From: Microbacterium sp. MYb72
GTDB taxonomy: Bacteria > Actinomycetota > Actinomycetes > Actinomycetales > Microbacteriaceae
Length of the DNA stretch: 64,000 nt
Reading direction: 5' to 3'
Assembly: GCF_002979415.1 (NCBI RefSeq)
Contig: NZ_PCOT01000003.1
Coordinates: 119,217-183,216, forward strand
The notes beneath the pieces were generated by a model. That model saw only the letters and a list, made by a program, of their open reading frames with translations, searched no databases and had not been told where the DNA came from. Both the position numbers and the translations under genes were made by a program. Below, piece by piece: positions 24,041-32,453 of this stretch; position 1 is the stretch's first letter; each line of letters opens with the position of its first letter.

Positions 24041-25489
24041 TCAGAACAGGTCTGCGAGGGTCGCCGGGATGCCGGCGTCGCCCAGTGCCGTGCGCGCCGC
24101 GTGCCACCCTGCCATGCCGTTGACACCGGGCCCCGGCGGGGTGGAGGCGGAGGCGAGGTACACGCCGGGCGTCGGGGTGCGCCACGGCTTCGTGCCGAGC
24201 ACGGGGCGACGCAGCGCCTGGGGGATCGTGAAGGCCCCGCCCAGGATGTCCCCGCCGATCTCCGAGGGGTTGATCGCCTCGCGGGCGGATGCCGGCACCG
24301 AGTGGTGCGCGAGGATGCGGTCGCGGAAGCCGGGGGCGAAGCGCTCGACCTGCTGCGTGATGAGATCGGTGGCGTCGAGATCCGAGCCCTGCGGGACGTG
24401 GATGTACGCCCACAGCACGGCTTTGCCCTCTGGCGCACGCGTGGGATCGAACACCGAGGGCTGGACGGTGAGCACGTAGGGGCGTTCGCTGACGCGTCCG
24501 CGCGCGACCGCGTTCTCGCTGGCCCACACCTCGGTCTGAGTGCCGCCGACGTGCACGGTGGGCGACTGCGCGACCTCGTCGTTCGTCCAGGGCACGGGTC
24601 CGTCGAGGGCGAAGTCGACCTTCGCGGCGGCGGGGCCGTACCGGTACGACCGCAGGGCGCTCGCGTAGCGGGTGGGCACATCGGGGAGAGTGAGGGCCAA
24701 CCGGAGCGAGGTGTTGAGCATCAGCAGATCGCCGCGTGCGGGGTCGCCCCAGTCCAGGGTCGAGAGGTCGGTGACGTGCACGCCGGTCTCGACCGCGCCG
24801 CCGTGGGCGACGAGATCCGCCACCAGGGCGTCGGCGATGCCCTGCGCGCCTCCGCGCGGATACATCCACCCTCCGGCGTGCGCCTGTGCGGCGAGCAGGA
24901 GCCCCGCCGCCGCTCCGGCGAGGGAGGGGAGCGGGGTGTTCGCATGCGCCAGCACCCCGGACAGGAGGCCTGCCGCCTCGTCGGTGCGGAAGGTGCGCCG
25001 CGCCAGAGGGGTGCCCTGCTCCAGCATCCGCATCGCGTAGCGGAAGGCCGTGATCGGCTCATGCGGAAAGCGCAGCATCTGGTTGCCGGTGAAGTCGACG
25101 ACTCCGTCGATGTGCGTGCTCAGTGGGCGCAGCAGCGACAGCCACGCCCTGCCGTCCTCGCCGAGTGCGGATGCCGTGCGCTCGATGTCGCGCCAGGCGA
25201 TCCCGGCGCGGCCGCCGTCGAGAGGATGCGCGTAGGAGATCTCGGGGTGGATCCAGTCGATCCGCTCGGCGAGGCCGAAGGCCTGGAAGAAGGGGGATGC
25301 GAGGGCCGCAGGATGCGCGGCGGAGCACACGTCGTGAAGGAAGCCGGGGAGCGTGGATTCGGCGGTGCGCACGCCGCCGCCGATCGTGTCCGCGGCTTCG
25401 AGGACGCGCACCTCGTACCCCGCTCTGGCCAGCGACACGGCCGCCGCGAGTCCGTTGGGACCGGAGCCGATGATCGTCGCGCGCGCCAT
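24041..25489 (-). CDS. Phytoene desaturase-like NAD(P)/FAD-dependent oxidoreductase
   Basis: A 482-residue flavoprotein of the phytoene dehydrogenase-related family. The FAD-binding Rossmann motif is IIGSGPNGLAAAVSLARAGYEV (positions 6-27), with the glutamate of the second strand in VLEAADTIGGGVRT. The C-terminal FAD segment is GVYLASASTPPGPGVNGMAGWHAA. Similar stand-alone proteins are annotated COG1233 and resemble human PYROXD2 more than carotenoid desaturases. No carotenoid genes are nearby, so the substrate is unknown. AAGACT lies 6 nt before the ATG. It is back-to-back with the Cys-tailed hypothetical gene, 63 nt apart. Confidence 0.88.
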   Translation of the reverse strand: MARATIIGSGPNGLAAAVSLARAGYEVRVLEAADTIGGGVRTAESTLPGFLHDVCSAAHPAALASPFFQAFGLAERIDWIHPEISYAHPLDGGRAGIAWRDIERTASALGEDGRAWLSLLRPLSTHIDGVVDFTGNQMLRFPHEPITAFRYAMRMLEQGTPLARRTFRTDEAAGLLSGVLAHANTPLPSLAGAAAGLLLAAQAHAGGWMYPRGGAQGIADALVADLVAHGGAVETGVHVTDLSTLDWGDPARGDLLMLNTSLRLALTLPDVPTRYASALRSYRYGPAAAKVDFALDGPVPWTNDEVAQSPTVHVGGTQTEVWASENAVARGRVSERPYVLTVQPSVFDPTRAPEGKAVLWAYIHVPQGSDLDATDLITQQVERFAPGFRDRILAHHSVPASAREAINPSEIGGDILGGAFTIPQALRRPVLGTKPWRTPTPGVYLASASTPPGPGVNGMAGWHAARTALGDAGIPATLADLF

Positions 25490-25495
25490 GCGCCC

Positions 25496-25501
25496 AGTCT
25501 T
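25496..25501 (-). promoter_or_regulatory. Weak -10-like box before the oxidoreductase gene
   Basis: AAGACT lies 6 nt before the ATG at 25489. It fits the spacing of the TAGACT boxes elsewhere in the window but lacks the first T. Confidence 0.3.
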
Positions 25502-25552
25502 CCACGGCACAAGTGGTATTCGCGCCGCCTCCGGGGTGAGACCATTGAGGAG

Positions 25553-26056
25553 ATGACTGAAGTACAGGGTCCCACCCCTACTGGCACCTCCCGTCCGTAT
25601 CGCTCGCTCACGGAGGCGCTTCGTGCGCACCGGGTCGCCCTGGAGAACTACGAGTTCATCACTGCGGTCACCGATGCCGTGGGCATCTCCTCCTTCATCG
25701 ACCGCGGTCGGTACATCGAGGCCATCCGTCGTGGGGAGGGCGCATCCCTGCACATCGGACGCACGTACACGAACGGGTTCGGGGAGGGCGAGGTCATCAC
25801 GATCGGCTCCACCCCGCTGCGGCTCCAGCCGAGCGAGGGGCGTGAGCCGTACTTCTTCGTCACGCACCCGAGCGAGTACCCCCAGGTGACCACGACCGCG
25901 CGGTCGATGCGGCCGAGCACCCCGCGCGTCAGCGCTCCGCGCACTGCGACCTCTCCGCGCACGGAGCGCACGCCGAAGCCCATCGAGCGCGACTACGGCG
26001 TGTGCGATGTGTGCTTCATGGTCAAGACCGCCGCCGGCGGCTGCGCCTGCGACTGA
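25553..26056 (+). CDS. Conserved-looking hypothetical protein with C-terminal Cys cluster
   Basis: I do not recognise this 167-residue protein. Residues 15-115 look folded (YRSLTEALRAHRVALENYEF, then a basic and Gly-rich segment GRTYTNGFGEGEVITIGS). Residues 115-145 are a Ser/Thr/Pro/Arg-rich linker. The last 20 residues hold four cysteines as CDVC-FMVKTAAGG-CACD, which could bind zinc. GAGGAG 1 nt before the ATG is too close to be ideal. Codon use matches its neighbours. It is monocistronic, and a 24-nt copy of its 3' end recurs at 28067. It could be a small regulatory or RNA-binding protein, but nothing proves this. Confidence 0.7.
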   Translation: MTEVQGPTPTGTSRPYRSLTEALRAHRVALENYEFITAVTDAVGISSFIDRGRYIEAIRRGEGASLHIGRTYTNGFGEGEVITIGSTPLRLQPSEGREPYFFVTHPSEYPQVTTTARSMRPSTPRVSAPRTATSPRTERTPKPIERDYGVCDVCFMVKTAAGGCACD

Positions 26057-26101
26057 ACCCGTCGACGCGGCCCGTCTGCGTCACCGCGGTGCCGCGTCTC
26101 G

Positions 26102-27046
26102 TCACGGGCGGCGTGCGAACGGTCTTCCGGTGAGCTCTTCGGAGACCTCCCAGATCCTGCGTGCCGCATCATCGTCGCGCAGTCGGGAGTAGAGCCGCTG
26201 CGGTCCCGGGGCGCCGCCGAGGTGGCCGGGTCCGCGGGGGCCGTAGAACCCGCCGCTCACGGCCTTCGAGGAGGTCGCGGCGTGCACCGCAGGAAGGCCG
26301 GCGGACTCCGCGGTGCCGAAGAGGATTCCGCGCCGTGAGAGCGCCCCGATGACGCGGCGGCCGTTCGTCTCGCGTTCCCGGCCGAGGTCGGGACGGGCGG
26401 CGAGCAGGTTCGTCGGGGCCACGCCCGGATGCGAGAGCATGCTCGTGATGCCCCAGTCGCGCGATCGGCTGAGACGGTCGAGTTCGAGCCCGAAGAGGCC
26501 GAACGCGATCTTCGACTGGCTGTACGCGCGCATGCCGTCGTATGCGCGCTCCCACTGCAGATCGTCCCAGTTGATCGCGCCCTGATTCGCGGCGACGCTG
26601 ATCTGGGAGACCACTCGTGCGCGGCCCTCTCGAAGCAGCGGGAGGAGTTCGCCGACGAGTGCGAAGTGTCCGAGGTGGTTCGCGCCGAACTGGAGCTCGA
26701 AGCCGTCAGCCGTGGTGCGTCGATCCGGCGGCGTCATGACGCCCGCGTTGTTGACGAGGATGCCGATCGGTGTCCCCTCCGCGCGCAGCGACTCGCCGAG
26801 AGCGGCGACGGAGTCGAGCGCGGAGAGATCCAGATCGCGGAGGGAGATCCGCGCGTCGGGAACCGTCGTGCGGATGCGCTCGATCGCCGCACGTCCCTTG
26901 TCCCGGTTGCGGACGGGCATGACGACCTCGGCGCCCGCGGCGGCGAGCCGTGCGGCGATGCCGATGCCGATGCCGTCGCTGGCGCCGGTGACGACGGCGC
27001 GCCGGCCGTCGAGGTGGGGGATGTCGATGGATGGTGTGCGGGGCAT
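26102..27046 (-). CDS. Short-chain dehydrogenase/reductase
   Basis: A 314-residue SDR with cofactor motif [14 protein letters not shown] (about residues 18-31), the NNAGVMTPP strand, and the catalytic Tyr/Lys in YSQSK; the catalytic Ser is in VVSQISVAA. An Arg after the second strand (PVRNRDKG) suggests NADPH. Length and sequence resemble the retinol-dehydrogenase/protochlorophyllide-reductase-like SDRs used as general oxidoreductases. Start 27046 has GAGGAG 3 nt upstream. The gene is divergent from an MmyB-type regulator 116 nt away, a common arrangement in which that regulator controls the SDR. Confidence 0.9.
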   Translation of the reverse strand: MPRTPSIDIPHLDGRRAVVTGASDGIGIGIAARLAAAGAEVVMPVRNRDKGRAAIERIRTTVPDARISLRDLDLSALDSVAALGESLRAEGTPIGILVNNAGVMTPPDRRTTADGFELQFGANHLGHFALVGELLPLLREGRARVVSQISVAANQGAINWDDLQWERAYDGMRAYSQSKIAFGLFGLELDRLSRSRDWGITSMLSHPGVAPTNLLAARPDLGRERETNGRRVIGALSRRGILFGTAESAGLPAVHAATSSKAVSGGFYGPRGPGHLGGAPGPQRLYSRLRDDDAARRIWEVSEELTGRPFARRP

Positions 27047-27162
27047 GGTCTCCTCGTTTCTGACCTTCCGACTCTCCTCCGCACGCCGTGCGGCATCCAG
27101 GGATCGTCCGTCCGTGGATGCGCCCGAAGGCTGCTGGTACAAAGGACGGGACGGGGGTGCGC

Positions 27163-28008
27163 ATGGAGATCGACAGGGCAGGGCTGGCGGAGTTCCTCCG
27201 GTTGCGCCGCGAGGCGCTGCAGCCGGAGGACGTGGGCCTCGCCAGAGGCGGACGCCGGCGGACGGGCGGCTTGAGGCGCGAGGAAGCCGCGAGCCTCAGC
27301 CACATGTCGACCGACTACTACGCACGGATCGAGCAGCAGCGGGGTCCTCAGCCCTCGCCGCGGATGATCGCGGCGATCGCCCAGGGGCTTCATCTCACGC
27401 TGGCCGAGCGGGATCACCTCTTCGTTCTCGCCGGGCACGCTCCTCCTCCGAGAGGAGGGGAGAGTCGTCACATCAGTCCCGGCATGCTGCGCATCTTCGA
27501 CCGCCTGCACGACACCCCGGCGGAGGTCGTGACGGAGCTCGGCGAGACCCTCAGACAGACCGCGCTCGGCGCAGCGCTCGTCGGCGACCTCACACGCTTC
27601 GAGGGGCCGGAACGCAGCATCGGGTTCCGGTGGTTCGTCGATCCCTCGTCGCGACGGATCTATGCGGAGGAGGAGCACGACTTCCTCTCCCGGCTCTGGG
27701 CCTCCGGCCTTCGCGACGTCGTGACGCGCCGTGGACCCTCGTCGCGCGCCGCGCGGTGGACGAGGGAACTCCTCGACCGCAGCGACGAGTTCGCCCGGAT
27801 CTGGGGGCTGCACGAGGTGGGGCTCCGTCCGCGAGCGGTCAAGCACTTCGTCCACCCGGAACTGGGTGCTCTCGAGCTGGAATGCCAGACGCTCTTCGAA
27901 CCGGAGCAGTCCCACGCGCTTCTCGTCTACACGGCCGCTCCGGGGAGCGAGAGTCGGGAGAAGCTGCGCCTGCTCTCCGTCATCGGCGCGGAGAGCTTCT
28001 CAGTGTGA
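27163..28008 (+). CDS. Helix-turn-helix regulator with MmyB-like ligand domain
   Basis: A 281-residue regulator. The N-terminal Xre-type HTH spans about residues 5-85 ([19 protein letters not shown], then [21 protein letters not shown]). The C-terminal part is the MmyB-like PAS-type domain (residues 100-270) with the usual [12 protein letters not shown] and [15 protein letters not shown] segments, thought to bind fatty acids or other small ligands. In actinobacteria these regulators usually sit divergent from a dehydrogenase, exactly as here with the SDR. Start 27163 gives the standard N-terminus; an upstream ATG would extend into the promoter. Confidence 0.9.
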   Translation: MEIDRAGLAEFLRLRREALQPEDVGLARGGRRRTGGLRREEAASLSHMSTDYYARIEQQRGPQPSPRMIAAIAQGLHLTLAERDHLFVLAGHAPPPRGGESRHISPGMLRIFDRLHDTPAEVVTELGETLRQTALGAALVGDLTRFEGPERSIGFRWFVDPSSRRIYAEEEHDFLSRLWASGLRDVVTRRGPSSRAARWTRELLDRSDEFARIWGLHEVGLRPRAVKHFVHPELGALELECQTLFEPEQSHALLVYTAAPGSESREKLRLLSVIGAESFSV

Positions 28009-28021
28009 CCAACCCCGGGAG

Positions 28022-28090
28022 CAGGCGAAGGCGCTCATCTCCGTGATGTCGGGGCCCGCTCTCGGAGCTGCGCCTGCGACGGAACCGGTC
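28022..28090. pseudogene. Recombination scar: fragments of two neighbouring genes' 3' ends
   Basis: Bases 28022-28056 match the end of the acyl-CoA dehydrogenase gene (30252-30286) at 33 of 35 positions. On the minus strand the fragment reads GPDITEMSAFAC against [15 protein letters not shown], so the stop is lost. Bases 28067-28090 match the 3' end of the Cys-tailed gene (26040-26063) at 22 of 24 positions, again with the stop changed (TGA to GGA). Both lie in the 92-nt space between two unrelated convergent genes, in the same orientations as their sources. Confidence 0.65.
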
Positions 28091-28100
28091 AGCCGCAGGG

Positions 28101-28901
28101 TCATTCCGGATGCTGTGAGAGCCGGTACCTGCCGGGGGTCATGCCGACCAGCGGGGTGAACTGCTCGATGAACTGACTGCTCGTCGCCCATCCGCACGCC
28201 GCGGCGGTGTGGGTCACGGAGGCTCCGTCGGCGAGCAGGACGAGCGCGCGGTGCACCCGCAGCTGGAGTCGCCACTGCCGGTAGCCCATGCCGGTCTCGT
28301 GCGGGAACAGCCGGCTCAGGGTCCGCTCCGATGCGCCGATGCGCCGCCCGAGCTCGCCGAGCCCGACGGGAGCCGACAGCTCGTCCTCGACGATGCGGGC
28401 GACGCGCTGGAGCCGAGGGTCGCGGGGTTCCGGGAGATGCAGCGGCTGCTCGGGCGCGGCGACGGTCTCGTCGACGATCACGCGGCGCAGGTGATCGAGC
28501 GCTTCGGCGCTGCGCGGTCGGCCGACCGTCATCGCCAGGACCGCCTCGCGGGCCAGCGGCGTGGCGACGACGACGGCGGGGCCGGCGGGGAGCGCGGCGG
28601 CGAGCTCGTCGGGGAGATGGACGATCCGCATGTCGGTGCGGCCGTGTGCGCGGTGGCGGTGCTCGACGCCGGCCGGCACCCAGGCGAAGCGCGACGAGGG
28701 AGCGATCCAGGTGCCGTCGTCGGTGATCAGGGACAGCACTCCGGATGCCGCGTGCACGAGGTGCCCCCGGCGATGGGAGTGGCGAGGCGAGGTCTCCGCG
28801 TGGGCGAATCGGTACGCGCCCTCCGAGGGGAACGGGTCGTCGGCCGTGAAGTCGACGAGGTGAAGATCGACGAGGCGGCGAGGTTGGCGGGTATCCGACA
28901 T
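28101..28901 (-). CDS. AraC-family regulator, NimR-like
   Basis: A 266-residue AraC-type activator. It has an N-terminal cupin-like sensor (about residues 25-100, with HSHRRGHLVHAASG and WVPAGVEHRH) and a C-terminal double HTH (about 165-260: LGELGRRIGASERTLSRLF, then HTAAACGWATSSQFIEQF and the signature GMTPGRYR). The cupin-plus-AraC layout and the divergent MFS gene of the CynX/NimT family mirror the E. coli nimR-nimT pair, in which NimR controls a 2-nitroimidazole exporter. The effector here is unknown. TAGACT lies 8 nt before the ATG. Confidence 0.88.
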   Translation of the reverse strand: MSDTRQPRRLVDLHLVDFTADDPFPSEGAYRFAHAETSPRHSHRRGHLVHAASGVLSLITDDGTWIAPSSRFAWVPAGVEHRHRAHGRTDMRIVHLPDELAAALPAGPAVVVATPLAREAVLAMTVGRPRSAEALDHLRRVIVDETVAAPEQPLHLPEPRDPRLQRVARIVEDELSAPVGLGELGRRIGASERTLSRLFPHETGMGYRQWRLQLRVHRALVLLADGASVTHTAAACGWATSSQFIEQFTPLVGMTPGRYRLSQHPE

Positions 28902-28909
28902 CACACGGC

Positions 28910-28915
28910 AGTCTA
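28910..28915 (-). promoter_or_regulatory. -10 box, leaderless type, for the AraC gene
   Basis: TAGACT on the minus strand, 8 nt before the ATG at 28901. It lies in the 54-nt spacer shared with the divergent MFS gene, so both promoters must overlap here. Confidence 0.55.
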
Positions 28916-28955
28916 AGTGTTTCGCGACGACCGGTGTCACTGCTGGAGTGGACTC

Positions 28956-30230
28956 ATGAGCACGATCGACCAGCATCCCGACACCGCCTCCACGCCTCTG
29001 GCGGTGCCGTCTCACCGGCGGGGCGGTGTGTTCCTCGGCGCCTACGTCGGCGCAGGACTGCTCCTGATCGCCCTCAACCTCCGCATGGGGGTCGTCTCGG
29101 TCGGGCCGGCGCTCTCGGCGATCGAGGCCGATCTCGGTCTCCCGTCCGCGGCGGCGGGTCTGCTGACCACGATCCCCGTCTTCGCCTTCGGGGCGTTCGC
29201 GTTCCTCACGCCCGCGCTCACCCGGCGGATCGGGCTGCACCGGCTGCTCGCACTCACGATGGCGGTCGTCGCGATCGGCATCGGCATCCGTCTCCTGCCG
29301 TCGCCCGTCGCTCTCTTCGGCGGGACGGTGCTCATCGGCGCGGGCATCGCCGTGGCCAACGTGTGCATGCCCGCGGTGATCAAACAGGACTTCGCCCACC
29401 GCGTCGGCCTGATGATGGGCCTGTACTCCACGGCCCTGTTCGTCGGCGCGGCCGCGGCTGCGGCGCTGACGGTGCCGTTCATGACGGCGTTCGACGGCTC
29501 GTGGCGGGGTGCGCTGGGAGTGTGGGCGATTCCCGCCGTGCTCGCTCTGCTGCTCTGGCTTCCGCGTGCGCTGCGGGGAGCGGGCGCTCCACAGGTGCGC
29601 GGAGCGGCGCAGGCGGATGCGATCATCGAGCCGCGAGACGAACCCCGCCTGTCACGGCTGCTGCGCGACCCGGTGGCGTGGGCGGTGACGGCCTTCATGG
29701 GGCTGCAGAGCCTCAGCTACTACGCGGCGCTGACCTGGATCCCGACCCTGCTGCAGGACTCCGGGGTCGCGGCATCCGATGCGGGACTGCTGCTGTCGTA
29801 CTCCAGCCTGCCCGGCATCGCCGCGGCTCTTCTCACCCCGACGCTCGCGCGTCGCATCCGCCCCCGCTGGCTGCCCGTCCTCATCGCCTCGCTCCTGTGC
29901 GCGGCGGGCCTCGTGGGACTCCTCGTCGCCCCGTTCGAGCCCCTGGCGTGGGTATGGATGACGCTCCTCGGGTTCGGTCAGGGCGCCTCGATCACCCTCT
30001 CGCTGAACTACATCGTGCTGCGAGCTCCGGATGCCGCCCACACCGCGCACCTGTCGACCATGGCGCAGGGGATGGGCTACCTGCTGGCCGGGTTCGGGCC
30101 GATCGGGCTCGGTCTGCTGCACGCCCTGGTCGGCGGATGGGTCGTGCCGGTCGTCGCGCTGCTCCTGCTGCTCGCGGTGCAGACGGTGGCGGGGGCCGCG
30201 GCGGGGCGCGATCGCCACGTGCGCGGCTGA
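28956..30230 (+). CDS. MFS transporter, CynX/NimT family
   Basis: A 424-residue major-facilitator protein with twelve membrane spans in two halves, split near residues 200-225 (RAAQADAIIEPRDE region). The first half starts with LLLIALNLRMGVVSVGPAL, a strong marker of the CynX/NimT (cyanate/2-nitroimidazole) family. Gly-rich MFS motifs and KQDFAHRVGLMMGLYS follow. The likely job is drug or anion export, controlled by the divergent AraC regulator. The start at 28956 is preceded by GGAG at about 8 nt. It is convergent with the acyl-CoA dehydrogenase, 20 nt away. Confidence 0.9.
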   Translation: MSTIDQHPDTASTPLAVPSHRRGGVFLGAYVGAGLLLIALNLRMGVVSVGPALSAIEADLGLPSAAAGLLTTIPVFAFGAFAFLTPALTRRIGLHRLLALTMAVVAIGIGIRLLPSPVALFGGTVLIGAGIAVANVCMPAVIKQDFAHRVGLMMGLYSTALFVGAAAAAALTVPFMTAFDGSWRGALGVWAIPAVLALLLWLPRALRGAGAPQVRGAAQADAIIEPRDEPRLSRLLRDPVAWAVTAFMGLQSLSYYAALTWIPTLLQDSGVAASDAGLLLSYSSLPGIAAALLTPTLARRIRPRWLPVLIASLLCAAGLVGLLVAPFEPLAWVWMTLLGFGQGASITLSLNYIVLRAPDAAHTAHLSTMAQGMGYLLAGFGPIGLGLLHALVGGWVVPVVALLLLLAVQTVAGAAAGRDRHVRG

Positions 30231-30250
30231 GCGCGACCGGCGGCCTCCGT

Positions 30251-31486
30251 TCAGGCGAAGGCGCTCATCCCCGTGATGTCGCGGCCGAGCAGCAGGGCCT
30301 GCACGCTCTCGGTGCCCTCGTACGTGTGGATCGCCTCGATGTCGGCCATGTGCTGCATGACGCCGTTCTCGAGCAGGATGCCGTTGCCACCGAGCAGGTC
30401 GCGGGCCGTCGAGGCGATGCGGCGGGCGGCGCGGGTGTTGTGGAACTTGGCGAGCGACGCCTGCGTCGGCCGCAGCTCGCCCGCCGTCTCCAGGTCGGCG
30501 AGGCGACGGCAGTACAGCTGCATGGCGGTGAGGTCCTCGAGCATGTGCGTGAGCCGCTCCTGCACCATCTGGAACTTCGCGAGCGGTTTGCCGAACTGCA
30601 CGCGCTCCTTCGCGTAGGCGAGTGCGGCCTCGTAGCAGGCGGTCGCGTGCCCGAGAGCCGACCAGGCCACGCCGGATCGCGTCGCGTAGAGCACGGTCGA
30701 GGCGTCCTTGAAGCTGTGGGTGCCGGGGAGCACGGCGTCGAGGGGCACCCGTACGTCGTCCAGGGCGATGTGCGCCTGGTAGATGGCGCGCAGTGAGGCC
30801 TTGCCGCGGATGACGGTGCCGACGTAGCCGGGGGTGTCCTGCTCGACGAGGAAGCAGCGGACGGCGCCGTGCTCGGCGGCATCCGGGTCGTCGACGCGCG
30901 CCCACACGAACGTGATGCCGCCGGAGGCGCCGTTGCCGATCCACTTCTTGGCGCCGCGGATGACCCACTCCTCGCCGTCTCGACGGGCGACGGTCTCGAG
31001 CGACACGGAGTCGGAGCCGTGATCGGGCTCGGTGAGGGCGAACGAGCCGAGGACGGAGCCGTCGGCGAGGCCCGTCAGCCACTTCTCCTGCTGCGCGTCG
31101 GAGCCGAACAGCGCGAGCGTGCGCAGCGCGAGACCGCCCTGCACGGCGAGCACGGTGCCGAGCGATCCGTCTCCGCGGGAGATCTCCATGTTCACGAGCC
31201 CCGCGGCCAGCGGCGACAGGCGGGTGAGCGACGGATGCTCGATGCCGTCGACGACGAGGTCCATCTCGCCCATGCGGCGGGCGGCATCCAGCGGGTACTC
31301 CGCGCGGTCCCAGGCATCCGCCATCTGCGGGCCGACCTCGTCGATGTACGCGCGTGCGCGATCCCACGCCTCGCGGTCGGCGGCGGGGATGTCGAGGAAG
31401 ACGGCGTAGTAGTCGCTGTCCTGGCGACCGGTGATGTCGTACGACGAGACGCGCTCGCCGGGGAAGGGGGAAGCTGCAGTGCTCAT
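30251..31486 (-). CDS. Acyl-CoA dehydrogenase, glutaryl-CoA dehydrogenase-like
   Basis: A 411-residue FAD-dependent dehydrogenase. FAD and substrate segments are [17 protein letters not shown] (about residues 140-156) and [13 protein letters not shown]. The C-terminal [20 protein letters not shown] holds the Glu that serves as catalytic base in glutaryl-CoA dehydrogenases. Length and the EGT signature place it near that group, but the acyl substrate is not certain. AAGGAG precedes the ATG by 9 nt. A palindromic operator-like site overlaps its promoter and a TetR gene lies 163 nt upstream on the same strand, so repression by that protein is likely. Confidence 0.92.
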   Translation of the reverse strand: MSTAASPFPGERVSSYDITGRQDSDYYAVFLDIPAADREAWDRARAYIDEVGPQMADAWDRAEYPLDAARRMGEMDLVVDGIEHPSLTRLSPLAAGLVNMEISRGDGSLGTVLAVQGGLALRTLALFGSDAQQEKWLTGLADGSVLGSFALTEPDHGSDSVSLETVARRDGEEWVIRGAKKWIGNGASGGITFVWARVDDPDAAEHGAVRCFLVEQDTPGYVGTVIRGKASLRAIYQAHIALDDVRVPLDAVLPGTHSFKDASTVLYATRSGVAWSALGHATACYEAALAYAKERVQFGKPLAKFQMVQERLTHMLEDLTAMQLYCRRLADLETAGELRPTQASLAKFHNTRAARRIASTARDLLGGNGILLENGVMQHMADIEAIHTYEGTESVQALLLGRDITGMSAFA

Positions 31487-31508
31487 GGGAAGCTCCTTCG
31501 TGGCACCA

Positions 31509-31529
31509 AGTATCGTACTCCTCGATACT
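31509..31529 (-). promoter_or_regulatory. Candidate TetR operator at the acyl-CoA dehydrogenase promoter
   Basis: AGTATCG (31509-31515) and CGATACT (31523-31529) form a 7-bp inverted repeat with a 7-nt spacer, 23 nt upstream of the dehydrogenase start. On the coding strand it overlaps possible -10 sequences TACGAT or GATACT. Size and placement suit a TetR repressor dimer. Confidence 0.55.
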
Positions 31530-31564
31530 CAGTTTCACGAGCCCGGGCGCGCGAGACCGCCGAG

Positions 31565-31613
31565 CCGTCGCGAACGGCGTGTGCGTGCGCCGAGAACCCG
31601 CCGTTCGCGACGG
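31565..31613 (-). terminator. 15-bp inverted repeat, probable terminator after the TetR gene
   Basis: A perfect 15-bp inverted repeat (31565-31579 with 31599-31613) with a 19-nt loop, 37 nt downstream of the TetR stop. It would separate TetR transcription from the dehydrogenase promoter. Confidence 0.6.
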
Positions 31614-31649
31614 GTCGCGACGCGGGGTGAGGGGCGCGAGCCCGGGAGC

Positions 31650-32312
31650 TCAGTCGAGCTGCGTGCGCAGGCGGCGGGTGACCTCGGCGATCGGCATCGA
31701 ACGGGGGAAGACGGCGACCACCACGTCGTCCGGAGCCTCCGCAGGTGCCTCGGCGGGCACGCCGTAGCGGCGCCGCACATCGGCCAGCGCCGACTGCAGC
31801 GTCGACAGCGGCACCTTCTTCTTGCCGCGCAGCAGCTGGCGCAGCACGTGGTTGTGCACCGCCGTCACGAGGGCGGCGAAGCCCACCGCGTCCAGCGGGT
31901 CGATGCCGGGGAGGGACGTGCGCAGGTAGTCGTCGAACAGGCGCTCGTAGCGGAACACGGTGATGATCTCCCGCTCACGCAGCACGGGGACCTGCCGCAC
32001 GATCTGGTAGCGACGACGAGCGAGCTCCGGATCGTTCGCGAAGTGCGAGAAGACGGACTCCGATGCCGCGCACACGGCGCCCCACGGGTCTTCGTGCCCC
32101 TCGGCGAGGAACTCCCTGAGCTGCTCGATGAGGACCTCGTGATCGGCGAACACCACGTCCTCCTTGCCGCCGAACTGGCGGAAGAAGGTCGACCGCGAGA
32201 CGCCGGCGGCCTTGGCGATCTGCTCGACGGACGTCTGGTCGAAACCCTGGGTCTGGAACAGTTCGAGCGCTGCGGCGACGACGGCGGAGCGCGGTTCGGG
32301 GAAGTCTCGCAT
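31650..32312 (-). CDS. TetR-family transcriptional regulator
   Basis: A 220-residue regulator with an N-terminal TetR HTH (about residues 10-55: [30 protein letters not shown] region, then [15 protein letters not shown]). An all-helical ligand-binding domain follows (residues 70-215). [12 protein letters not shown] recognition-helix context is typical of TetR proteins that control lipid or CoA metabolism. It lies upstream of the acyl-CoA dehydrogenase on the same strand and probably represses it through the palindrome at 31509-31529. TAGGCT lies 6 nt before the ATG, and a CCTCGC/GCGAGG inverted repeat (32328-32348) sits just upstream, possibly for autoregulation. Confidence 0.9.
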   Translation of the reverse strand: MRDFPEPRSAVVAAALELFQTQGFDQTSVEQIAKAAGVSRSTFFRQFGGKEDVVFADHEVLIEQLREFLAEGHEDPWGAVCAASESVFSHFANDPELARRRYQIVRQVPVLREREIITVFRYERLFDDYLRTSLPGIDPLDAVGFAALVTAVHNHVLRQLLRGKKKVPLSTLQSALADVRRRYGVPAEAPAEAPDDVVVAVFPRSMPIAEVTRRLRTQLD

Positions 32313-32318
32313 GACGAA

Positions 32319-32324
32319 AGCCTA
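32319..32324 (-). promoter_or_regulatory. -10 box, leaderless type, for the TetR gene
   Basis: TAGGCT on the minus strand, 6 nt before the ATG at 32312. Confidence 0.55.
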
Positions 32325-32383
32325 GAACCTCGCGGGCGAACTGCGAGGCGGCTTCCCGGCACGGGGCGCTCAGAGCGAGGTAG

Positions 32384-32417
32384 TAAGCTGGGGGACTGGT
32401 CGATGTCTCGACATCGA
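32384..32417 (+). promoter_or_regulatory. sucCD promoter element and leader hairpin
   Basis: A likely -10 TAAGCT (32384-32389) is followed by a short hairpin in the leader: TCGATGT (32400-32406), CTCG loop, ACATCGA (32411-32417). The leader runs to the GTG at 32454 and carries GAAGGA as ribosome site. Confidence 0.45.
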
Positions 32418-32453
32418 GAGAAAAACCAGCCGCATCCCAGTGAAGGAACCACA

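Noticed and set aside
26057..30250. Mobile element carrying the SDR, regulator and MFS genes
   Set aside because: The scar suggests rearrangement, but there is no integrase, transposase, tRNA target or clear terminal repeat, and base composition matches the surroundings.
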